Assembly (NCBI RefSeq): GCF_024170285.1
Contig: NZ_JALJXV010000003.1
Location: 1-64,000 of the forward strand
Direction of reading: 5' to 3'
Source of the DNA: Natronocella acetinitrilica
GTDB lineage: Bacteria; Pseudomonadota; Gammaproteobacteria; Nitrococcales; Aquisalimonadaceae
DNA: 64,000 bases
Shown here: in pieces, positions 16,211 through 23,076 of the stretch
Position numbering within the stretch: the stretch's first letter is position 1
Layout of the letters: each line of letters opens with the position of its first letter
The notes under the pieces: model-generated
Databases searched by the model: none
Told to the model about the DNA's origin: nothing
The model's input: only the letters and a program-made list of their open reading frames with translations
Made by a program: the position numbers and the translations under genes

Positions 16211-16635
16211 CATCGCGCGGCAATGCGTCGGTACGTTTCGAGGGCCGACATGAAGTCGCCCTGCTCCATGATTTCAAGCGGACTACGGCCCAGGAAGAAG
16301 GCGTTGTGGTTGCGCATTCCCATGAAGCCGTACACGTTTTCGGGGTTGTCGAAGACCGTGGCGAGCCCCGCGTGAATGTTCAGAACGATGCTGACGCGGG
16401 TGAGATGATCGTCCTCGAGACTCACCACCTCACCGCGTTTGACACGCGAATACGTGATTCTTGCGATGCGAAGGATTGCCAGCGTCTGTTCCGTGGATGC
16501 CCCCCATTTTTCAAGGATGGCAACCGCAGTCCGCAGAGCTGTCGCCTTCTGCGCGTTGTTGGGTGCAAGATCGGCGTCCGACGGGGCAATCGGCTCACGG
16601 CCAGTGCCCTCCACCTGCGGGGCGGCGATTGACAA
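16126..16635 (-). CDS. DUF2384 (Xre/MbcA/ParS-type) antitoxin
   Basis: 169 aa. The N-terminal half is an Xre-like helix-turn-helix region (AVAILEKWGASTEQTLAILR, ITYSRVKRGEVV). The C-terminal half is the toxin-binding domain: NPENVYGFMGMRNHNAFFLG followed by RSPLEIMEQGDFMSALETYR. Such proteins neutralise RES toxins encoded just downstream, and a RES N-terminus is present there but cut short. The last 20 residues of the ORF look unrelated to the family, consistent with the frame running into the remodelled junction. Confidence 0.8.
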   Translation of the reverse strand: MSIAAPQVEGTGREPIAPSDADLAPNNAQKATALRTAVAILEKWGASTEQTLAILRIARITYSRVKRGEVVSLEDDHLTRVSIVLNIHAGLATVFDNPENVYGFMGMRNHNAFFLGRSPLEIMEQGDFMSALETYRRIAARCGGATPAAGRAAPGSAAGELEVSADPSP

Positions 16636-16640
16636 ACGAC

Positions 16641-18248
16641 CTAGTTGGCGCCCGCGACGGCATTGTAGTCGATCACCTCAAACGGATCGCGGAACTCCCC
16701 TGCCCCGACACGCCGGCGCATCTGGAGCACGGCCTCGCGGAACTGCGACACGCTCGGCCCGCCACCACCATTGCCGCCGGCGAATCCGTAGGCCTTGAGG
16801 CCGATCAGCCGAAAGCGCTGGGTCTCGAGCAACGTGCCCTCGCGGCGCGCCCGATCAGCACCGTCGAAGTTGTTGATGATGCCAAAGACCGGTGAGCCCG
16901 AGGCGCCCGGCGCGCCGCGACAGCCATGCTGGACATGGGTCGGGTGGCGCACGCTCTCACCGCGACAGCCCCAGTGCAACGACTGAAAGCGGCCGTCGTT
17001 CAAGTCCCCGGAATGACCGGAGAGCGCAATCTCGCCTTCAAAGCCATCACCGGTCTCGAGATAGTCATCGCCGAGAAAATCCCGCACGCTCGGCATTGCG
17101 GTGAGCGGCCGGCGCTGCCAGTCAAACGCCCGGTAGCGCCAGCCCGCACTGCGCGGCAGGCGCGGGTGGTAGGCGAGGCGCAGCACCGCCCAGTCGTCCG
17201 CCCAGCGCTCGAACTCCGGCGGGCTCGCATACTGCGCGCGCCACCACTCCGAGCGATCGCCTCCGGAGAGAATCACCTGGGTCACCGGCACCGAGACCAT
17301 GGTGTGCAGGTCATTGAAGACAACCCTGGCGCTGCCAAGCCCTCCACGCAGATTGCCGCGCTCGTCGGTCACGCAGTGCGCATTGGTGACGACGATCTGC
17401 GTCTCGATCAGGCTCGCCGTGCAGTGGCCGTCGGCGGTGACAAACCGCGCCGTGGTCGTAAAAAGCCCAACGGAGGGAATGATCACCATGCGCGTGCCAT
17501 CCCCACTGACGGTGTTCTCCCCGACCACCCGGGCGACCTGATCGGCGCTGCGCGACCCGGAGCGGGCAATGGAGTTGGCGAGTTGGCCGACGTTGCTGAC
17601 GGCCTCACGCGCCTGCTCCGGCTCCAGATAGCCGCGCTGCTCGCCGACAATGGCGAGCGCGACCCCACCGAGTGCGAAAGCGCCAGCGGCGATCTCCCGG
17701 CCGCGATTGGCCTGTCGGTCGGCGCGCTCACGCAGCCTGACATGGTCACGCTCACTGCCCGCGAGCACCTGCAGGTTGTATGCGTACATGTCCCGCGCCC
17801 GCAGGGCGTACTCATCACCCTCGTACCCCGGGCCACGCACCAGCCCCAGGTAGGCAAAGCTCATCGCTCCCCACGAGGTAAAGGCATACTGGCGGGAGTC
17901 GAGATAGGCGTTCGCGTAGTCCTCCGCGGGGAGATCATCCGGCACCAGCCGCTTTCTGCTGTCCCAGCCGAAGCTCTTGGCAATCCGGTAATTGTCACTC
18001 CACGGGGACATGAGGTCATAGTAGGCCATCCGCCAGGCCTCCAGCGCCTCGGCGTTGCGGTACGCCTGCCAGAACACCGAAAGCTGGCGGTCCATGGTGC
18101 GCGTGACCTCGGGGTGCGGTGTATGGATGACAGGCGCCTTGCCAGACGAGGCGCAGCCAGCAAGCACAAGCGCACCGAGGCCAATCACGGCGATCCGCGC
18201 CAGCAAACCACCACCACCTCTGCCCGGAGAATTGCCCATCACACCCAC
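16641..18248 (-). CDS. Lipoprotein with a trypsin-like serine protease domain
   Basis: 535 aa. Signal peptide with lipobox LVLAGCAS (Cys about residue 31), so probably anchored to the outer or inner membrane. A helical N-terminal domain (residues 45-250) of unknown role includes a hydrophobic segment (AAGAFALGGVALAIVGEQ). The protease domain follows with all three catalytic residues in order: TNAHCV (about 288), DDWAVL (about 350) and GASGSPVF (about 450). Cysteines around GCRGES and HGCRGAP probably pair. It is monocistronic, with the shared palindrome 63-76 bp upstream. A 903-codon open frame on the opposite strand is a high-GC shadow of it. Confidence 0.85.
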   Translation of the reverse strand: MGVMGNSPGRGGGGLLARIAVIGLGALVLAGCASSGKAPVIHTPHPEVTRTMDRQLSVFWQAYRNAEALEAWRMAYYDLMSPWSDNYRIAKSFGWDSRKRLVPDDLPAEDYANAYLDSRQYAFTSWGAMSFAYLGLVRGPGYEGDEYALRARDMYAYNLQVLAGSERDHVRLRERADRQANRGREIAAGAFALGGVALAIVGEQRGYLEPEQAREAVSNVGQLANSIARSGSRSADQVARVVGENTVSGDGTRMVIIPSVGLFTTTARFVTADGHCTASLIETQIVVTNAHCVTDERGNLRGGLGSARVVFNDLHTMVSVPVTQVILSGGDRSEWWRAQYASPPEFERWADDWAVLRLAYHPRLPRSAGWRYRAFDWQRRPLTAMPSVRDFLGDDYLETGDGFEGEIALSGHSGDLNDGRFQSLHWGCRGESVRHPTHVQHGCRGAPGASGSPVFGIINNFDGADRARREGTLLETQRFRLIGLKAYGFAGGNGGGGPSVSQFREAVLQMRRRVGAGEFRDPFEVIDYNAVAGAN

Positions 18249-18310
18249 CCAGTCTTGTTATTCGCTGCACACCCTTCGCCACTGTCGCTGCAAGGCGTGC
18301 GCTCGCGCCA

Positions 18311-18324
18311 CCCTCAAATGGGGG
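18311..18324. promoter_or_regulatory. Palindrome CCCTCA-N2-TGGGGG upstream of the protease gene
   Basis: One mismatch from the CCCCCA/TGGGGG half-sites found upstream of the PEP-CTERM and FGE-like genes, and at the same distance (63-76 bp) from the start codon at 18248. Confidence 0.4.
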
Positions 18325-18491
18325 GGAGTTGCGCCCAGACACCCCCCGATCGTCCCGCGGGCGGTGGCCTCCTGGTGGACAAGCCACCCACCGGGGGTAG
18401 ACTGGGCACTCAACTTCGGCGACGGGCAGCAAAACGGGTGGCAGAGCAACAGGACAGCGCGCTGGGACACTGCCCCTGGGATCATGAACGG

Positions 18492-19637
18492 GTGATCCCT
18501 CCCCTCCCCCTTGGAGGTGACGGGGCGCTTCGCTCCCGGGATGCGCCGACCATCGCCGCCGACAACGATCTCGAGGCCGTCGCCAGCTGGCTGAACGAGG
18601 TGCGCGAGAACCGCAACACCCATGCCGCCTACCGAAAGGAGGCCGAGCGGCTACTGCTCTGGGCGGCGGAGACCCGCGGCAAGGCGCTCTCAGCACTTCT
18701 CGCCAACGACTACAGCGACTACTTCGATTTCGTCCTCGACCCCAGGCCCCGGGCGCGCTGGGTGGCGCAGCGCCGGGTCTCGAGAAGCCATCCGGACTGG
18801 CGCCCATTCCTCGGGCCACTCAGCGAGGCGAGCCGCGCCCAGGCGAGGGCCATCATCAATGGCCTGCTCTCCTACCTGGTGAGCGTCTCCTACCTGCGCA
18901 CCAACCCGCTGGCAAGCGCCAGGGGCAAGAGCCGCGCGAGCAGCCGGCGCACCGCAAGCCGCATCGAGCGCTTCCTCGGGCCCGATGCCATCGATGCCGT
19001 ACTCCGCCACATCGATGCCATGCCCACCGGGCGTGTCCTGGAAGAGGACCGTCGCGAGCGCGCCCGCTGGATCTTCACCTTCCTGCGCGATGCCGGCGCC
19101 CGCGCGTCCGAGGCGGTCAGCCACACCATGGGCAGTATCCAGCCCGATCGCGAGAGCGGCGGCGAGTTCTGGACCTGGCAGGTCCGCGGCAAGGGCGACA
19201 AGGAGGCCCAGGTGCCACTCGCCGCGCAGACCATGGAGGCGCTCGGCGCCTACCGCGCCCACCTCGGACTCCCCGCCCTGCCCCAGCCAGGCGAGCGCAC
19301 GCCGCTCATCTGCCGGCTGCGCGGCGCAGGCCGCATGCGCCAGTCATTGACGCGCGCAGCCCTCTTCCGGATCGTCAAGGACATCTTCCGTGACACCGCG
19401 ACCGCCGTCCGCGCCGCGCGCCCCGAGCTTGCCGAGCAGCTCGAGAGCGCCTCCACCCACTGGATGCGCCACACCTCCATCACCGAACTCGCACAGGCCA
19501 CCGGGGATCTGCGCGTCGTCCAGCGCTTCGGGCGCCACAACGACGTGCGCACCTCCATGCGCTACATCCATACTCTCGACCGAGAGGTCTTCGCAGCCGT
19601 CTCCCGCCGCGCCAAGGCGCTCAAGCAAAAGTCCTGA
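18492..19637 (+). CDS. Tyrosine recombinase/integrase
   Basis: About 381 aa from GTG 18492; the true start could be further upstream, since the frame is open. A SAM-like N-terminal domain (LNEVRENRNTHAAYRKEAER) is followed by a catalytic domain with the tyrosine-recombinase set: Arg in LRDAGARASEAV (about 198), the Lys turn VRGKGDKEAQVPL, HWMRHT (about 325), GRHNDVRT, and the nucleophile Tyr in MRYIHTLD (about 356). It could resolve plasmid multimers or move a cassette. DnaA boxes begin 5 bp after its stop, which favours a maintenance role near an origin. Confidence 0.9.
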   Translation: MIPPLPLGGDGALRSRDAPTIAADNDLEAVASWLNEVRENRNTHAAYRKEAERLLLWAAETRGKALSALLANDYSDYFDFVLDPRPRARWVAQRRVSRSHPDWRPFLGPLSEASRAQARAIINGLLSYLVSVSYLRTNPLASARGKSRASSRRTASRIERFLGPDAIDAVLRHIDAMPTGRVLEEDRRERARWIFTFLRDAGARASEAVSHTMGSIQPDRESGGEFWTWQVRGKGDKEAQVPLAAQTMEALGAYRAHLGLPALPQPGERTPLICRLRGAGRMRQSLTRAALFRIVKDIFRDTATAVRAARPELAEQLESASTHWMRHTSITELAQATGDLRVVQRFGRHNDVRTSMRYIHTLDREVFAAVSRRAKALKQKS

Positions 19638-19641
19638 GCAC

Positions 19642-19772
19642 CTATCCACAGAACCTGTGGGAAAGCCTGTGGATAACTGCCACCGGGGGCCCCTAACTCC
19701 ATGACGCTCCGGCACGGCGTATTGGATTGGCCAAAAAATCATCACTTGCTTGCAATAATTACAAAAACAACG
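19642..19772. other. DnaA-box cluster and AT-rich stretch, candidate origin
   Basis: A perfect DnaA box (TTATCCACA on the - strand, 19668-19676), a one-mismatch box CTATCCACA (19642-19650) and a weaker TGTGGGAAA (19656-19664) lie within 35 bp. They are followed by an AT-rich stretch (19731-19772). No initiator gene or clear iterons are visible here. The wider gap 19638-19961 holds no other gene I can support. Confidence 0.45.
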
Positions 19773-19961
19773 GCTTATCAGTAACTTGAGAAAGCGCCTT
19801 CGCGCCAGCAACAGGGCAGCCCTGCCGCCTTGCGGCCGCGGCCCTCGCCGCCCCGTGTCCGAATTGCTGGCCTGTGCGAAGCCTCCCCCCCTGGTCACCC
19901 GGGGCCTCGCCGATTGGCACGGCGTCCGGTCGGGGTATCGGGAACAATAGATAACGGTCTA

Positions 19962-20819
19962 TTAGTCGTTTGTCAAAGGCGTCAGCGAGAGCCTGGCGAC
20001 GAGAAGAACAGCGCCGTCGGGGCCGAGGATGGCGCCAAGAGCACGGCGCCGGCCGTCAGCACCAGGGCGCAGACTCGCCGTCGCGAGCACGATCGACAGC
20101 GTGGTGCCGCCGGCGAGGCGCGCGAGGGCGCCGTGATCAGCAATGCAGTCATGTGCGACGTAGACCTGGGGGGTGCGCGTATGCTCAAGCCCCTCCCCCC
20201 GGGCCTGCTCGATCAGCGCCCGCGAGAAAAGCGCGGCGAGCGCCATGGCCGGGACCCGCGCAACCCGCGCGCCGGCCGGTCGCTGGGCGGCTCGCCCACT
20301 GCCGGCAAGGATCTGGCGAAGCCGCGGCTGGCAGAGCGTGGTGGCGCCTTGCCAGCGCGCCTCCCCGCCAGCGGCGAGCGCGACCCCCTCCTCCCAGAGC
20401 GCGGCGTCAGCTGTCAGCGCAGTGATCCCACCGCGAAGCAGCAGCCCACCCGCGCCACGTACGCACAATCGATGGCCATGACCGCCGGGGGCAGGCTTCG
20501 CCGTCACCGAGAAGCGCGCGCCGGCGAGAATCGGCTGCACATAGGAGAACTGATAGCGCCAGAGCCCGGTGGGGATGACCCTGCCCTGTTCCGCGCAGAG
20601 CTGCTCACAGAGGAGTGCGGCCTGGAAGCCGAGTGCCACCGGCGCGCCAAACCCCCCACCCGGCACCGCCTGGTGGCGACGCGGGTCATGCAACGGGTTG
20701 TCATCGCGCCCGCCGGCGCGGGCCTGATCGATCGCCCCCTGGTGAAAGACGTGGGTCGCCTCGAAGCCGCGTACCGCGGGCAAAGCCCCTGCCCCACCCT
20801 CTGCTATTACACACTCCAT
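19962..20819 (-). CDS. Double-hotdog MaoC-like protein
   Basis: 285 aa from ATG 20819 (Shine-Dalgarno GGAGGG). The first hotdog has a MaoC/hydratase-like start, ATHVFHQGAIDQARAGGRDD followed by NPLHD; the Asp and His of this segment correspond to the catalytic pair of (R)-hydratases. It continues with GFGAPVALGFQAALLCEQL and a second strand set. A second hotdog (MALAALFSRALIEQARG...AHDCIADHGAL...TASLRPGADGRR) follows. Likely substrates are acyl-thioesters, but none can be named. No other fatty-acid gene is near. It is divergent from the YgjV gene. Confidence 0.6.
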   Translation of the reverse strand: MECVIAEGGAGALPAVRGFEATHVFHQGAIDQARAGGRDDNPLHDPRRHQAVPGGGFGAPVALGFQAALLCEQLCAEQGRVIPTGLWRYQFSYVQPILAGARFSVTAKPAPGGHGHRLCVRGAGGLLLRGGITALTADAALWEEGVALAAGGEARWQGATTLCQPRLRQILAGSGRAAQRPAGARVARVPAMALAALFSRALIEQARGEGLEHTRTPQVYVAHDCIADHGALARLAGGTTLSIVLATASLRPGADGRRRALGAILGPDGAVLLVARLSLTPLTND

Positions 20820-20953
20820 GACTGCCCTCCCTGGCAGCGGCAATGGCAGAAAGACCACCGGCGGTTCGCCGCCGGCCGTGCCTTTCCTGATCGATTGGGT
20901 TAATATAGCGTTAATTAAATGCCGGTGGCAAGCCCCGGCCAAAGGAGTCCAGC

Positions 20954-21514
20954 ATGGAACCACTTGCCCATGGCGTTGGCATCATCGCCCTCATTGTCAG
21001 TCTCGTGGCCCTCTCCCGGTCAGATAATCGCGGCCTGCTCTGGTGGATGGCGGCGGCATCACTGCTCTGGGCGATGCACCTCGGGGCGCTCGGGGCATTC
21101 AGTGGGGCGCTGATGGCGCTGATCGCGATCCCCCGGCAGATCCTGACCGAGCAGGCCCGCGCCCTTGGCGCCTGTCGCCGAACGCGGCTTCTGATCGCGG
21201 CGACCTGCACGCTCATGATACTCGGCGCGGCAGCCTACACGGTGGGCAGCCTGGTCGATGCCCTGCCGGTGGCAGCGCTGCTGCTCATCACCTGGATCCA
21301 TCTCTTCACCCGTGGCATCCCCTTCCGGGCGAGCTTTGTCCTCGGCAACCTGCTCTATCTCGGCTACGCGCTTGCGATCGGCTCGCTCACCCTCGCCCTC
21401 GCCACACTCTTCACGCTGGCCGCGCTCGCCGTCGGCATCCAGCGCATGCACCGCGCGCAGTCTCGTGGGGAGCGCATCGACTACGGCGAACCAGCACCCC
21501 GCCCCCGCCCATGA
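20954..21514 (+). CDS. ygjV: YgjV-family inner-membrane protein
   Basis: 186 aa with about six hydrophobic segments. It has the repeat-like pattern of the YgjV family (PF10688-type): ALIVSLVALSRSDNRGLLWW, AASLLWAMHLGALGAFSGAL, then IPRQILTEQARALG and a second half of similar topology. The function of YgjV is not known. A strong intrinsic terminator follows within 15 nt. ATG 20954 has an AAAGGAG Shine-Dalgarno. Confidence 0.75.
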   Translation: MEPLAHGVGIIALIVSLVALSRSDNRGLLWWMAAASLLWAMHLGALGAFSGALMALIAIPRQILTEQARALGACRRTRLLIAATCTLMILGAAAYTVGSLVDALPVAALLLITWIHLFTRGIPFRASFVLGNLLYLGYALAIGSLTLALATLFTLAALAVGIQRMHRAQSRGERIDYGEPAPRPRP

Positions 21515-21521
21515 CGGCAGC

Positions 21522-21562
21522 AAAAAACCCCCGCCGGGCGCAGGCCGGGCGGGGGTTTTATT
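21522..21562 (+). terminator. Intrinsic terminator after the YgjV gene
   Basis: A6 run, stem CCCCCGCC (21528-21535) and GGCGGGGG (21548-21555), then TTTTATT. It works in either direction and separates the convergent YgjV and rhomboid genes. Confidence 0.85.
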
Positions 21563-21612
21563 GATTGCTCCGGACTATCCGGAGGGGTCGGCGCGTGTGT
21601 GGCGGTGCCCGC

Positions 21613-22191
21613 CTAGCGCGAGAACTGCCGATCGAGCGCCTCGTCCTGCCAGAGATAGCCGAGCACCAGGCCGGCTGCGAGCGAGACCAGATGCACCTCG
21701 GTCGCGTAGTTGCCCTCAAGGCCGATCGCCCAGATCTCCGCCATCACGAAGAAGGAGACGATGAACGGCACGAAGAACGCCCAGATCCGGCTGCCGAGGC
21801 AGAAATAATAGGCGAGCATCAGGCCAAAGAAGAAGTAGGCGACACCGCTCGCCCCCATCAGCATCCCGTCGCGCAGCACCAGCACCAGCAGGCCGCAGAT
21901 AACGCTTGTGGCGAGCGCATAGCGCAGCACAAGGCGGGTGCCAAAGCGCACCTCCGCCCGCGGCGCAAAGGCGCAGAGCGCCGCCGCGTTGACAAACCAG
22001 TGGCTGAACTCCGCGTGCCCCAGCGGGTAGAGCAGCACGCCGAGCGCAAGCGCAATCGGCGACTCGGACTGGGTGTTCAGCAAAAAGCCATAGGGCGTTA
22101 GCCCCGCCCAGTAGATCACCGTGATCGCGGTGATAAAGAGCAGGCTGAAGTTCCAGTCAATCAGGTCGACAACACGCACCCCTCCTCGCAC
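21613..22191 (-). CDS. Rhomboid-family intramembrane serine protease
   Basis: 192 aa with six hydrophobic segments. The rhomboid signature is complete: HAEFSHWFVNAAAL in TM2, the catalytic serine in MGASGVAYFFFGL (GxSG), and a histidine in VHLVSLAAGLVLGYL in the last segment. It should cleave transmembrane or C-terminal anchor segments in the inner membrane. Rhombosortases that process GlyGly-CTERM tails belong to this group, but no such substrate is seen; the PEP-CTERM protein at 10.7 kb would need an exosortase instead. Confidence 0.85.
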   Translation of the reverse strand: MRGGVRVVDLIDWNFSLLFITAITVIYWAGLTPYGFLLNTQSESPIALALGVLLYPLGHAEFSHWFVNAAALCAFAPRAEVRFGTRLVLRYALATSVICGLLVLVLRDGMLMGASGVAYFFFGLMLAYYFCLGSRIWAFFVPFIVSFFVMAEIWAIGLEGNYATEVHLVSLAAGLVLGYLWQDEALDRQFSR

Positions 22192-22327
22192 GATGGGTTC
22201 CTCTGGTCACTGTGCCAGGCCGCTTGTCGGCCCCCGCCCTGCCCGCTCCTGCACAGGCCACGGCTGCACGTTTCATTTATTATAACGGTGATATTATCAA
22301 TTGTCAAGCATCACCAGGCGAGCGGCA

Positions 22328-22341
22328 TTGTCTGGTATAAT
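22328..22341 (+). promoter_or_regulatory. Extended -10 promoter
   Basis: TGGTATAAT with a perfect TATAAT at 22336-22341, 27 nt before ATG 22369, which has an AAAGGAGG Shine-Dalgarno. The upstream AT-rich stretch (22271-22305) probably also serves the divergent rhomboid gene. Confidence 0.6.
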
Positions 22342-22368
22342 ATCGGGAGAATAATAAAGGAGGCAGAC

Positions 22369-23016
22369 ATGCACCGCTACCAGAGCGTTGACCAGGCGAG
22401 CGGCCGGGTCGAGCACCACCACGGCTACTCCGCGGCCATCGCCGAGGCGCTTGGCAGCGACGCGGCCTACGACTGCATCGATGACATCGGCGATTTCTAC
22501 CGGGAGGGCTCCTGGGAGATGGCGCGGGTGCTGCGCCGCTGGATCGGGGAGAGTGCGCGGATCATCCAGGTCGGCAACGGCGGTGACCCGCTCGCCCTTG
22601 AGCACGTGGCGGTCGCAATTGAGCGCGACGGTGCCGAGACGCTCTATGTCGACATCGACGGGGTTGCCGCGGAGGCGGACTTCCTCGCCAAGTGCACCGC
22701 CCGTGGCAGCCACACGCCCTGGATCGGCGACTATGACCAGGCGCTGCTCGAGGAAGTGGGTCTCAAGGTCGCATTCAACGAGGGTGCACTCTACGCGCTG
22801 ATTCGAACCCGCCTCGGCGCCTTTGATCCGGAGCGACTCGGGCAGCCAGAGCCCGTGGTCCGCGCTGCCACACCCGCGAGCCCGGCAGTGGCAGCGCTCG
22901 GCGTCGCGCGCGAGGAGCCCGCCGCCGAGAAGAGCACAGCGCCTGCGAAACAGCGCGGTGACCGGGCGCGCGGTGCAAGCCGTGTCGACGACAGTCAGCT
23001 CGCCTTCGCCTTCTGA
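22369..23016 (+). CDS. Hypothetical protein
   Basis: 216 aa, no family recognised. The N-terminal 150 residues look globular with alternating strands and helices (DPLALEHVAVAIERDGAETL, LYVDIDG). They are followed by a proline/alanine-rich linker and a basic stretch (KQRGDRARGASR). The extreme C-terminus, DDSQLAFAF, loosely resembles a DNA-clamp-binding peptide (QLxLF), which is only a suggestion. It has a good start and promoter, and converges with the helicase-nuclease genes across a 12-bp-stem hairpin. Confidence 0.6.
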   Translation: MHRYQSVDQASGRVEHHHGYSAAIAEALGSDAAYDCIDDIGDFYREGSWEMARVLRRWIGESARIIQVGNGGDPLALEHVAVAIERDGAETLYVDIDGVAAEADFLAKCTARGSHTPWIGDYDQALLEEVGLKVAFNEGALYALIRTRLGAFDPERLGQPEPVVRAATPASPAVAALGVAREEPAAEKSTAPAKQRGDRARGASRVDDSQLAFAF

Positions 23017-23042
23017 GCCGCGCAGTCGCGCTGAGAAGGCCG

Positions 23043-23074
23043 GGACGGGGCGCCGAGACACTGGCGCCCCGTCC
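23043..23074. terminator. Bidirectional hairpin between convergent genes
   Basis: Twelve-base-pair stem GGACGGGGCGCC/GGCGCCCCGTCC with loop GAGACACT, lying between the stops of the hypothetical gene and the AddA-like gene. There is no long T-run on either side. Confidence 0.6.
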
Positions 23075-23076
23075 GC

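Noticed and set aside
16926-18491. Very long + strand open frame (part of a 903-codon ORF) opposite the serine protease
   Set aside because: It lies antisense to a gene with a full catalytic triad and lipobox. The translated sequence has no protein-like pattern until the recombinase begins near 18492. High GC keeps the opposite frame open.
22940-23016. Clamp-binding peptide at the C-terminus of the hypothetical protein (QLAFAF)
   Set aside because: The resemblance to QLxLF is weak and could be chance; mentioned only within the feature.
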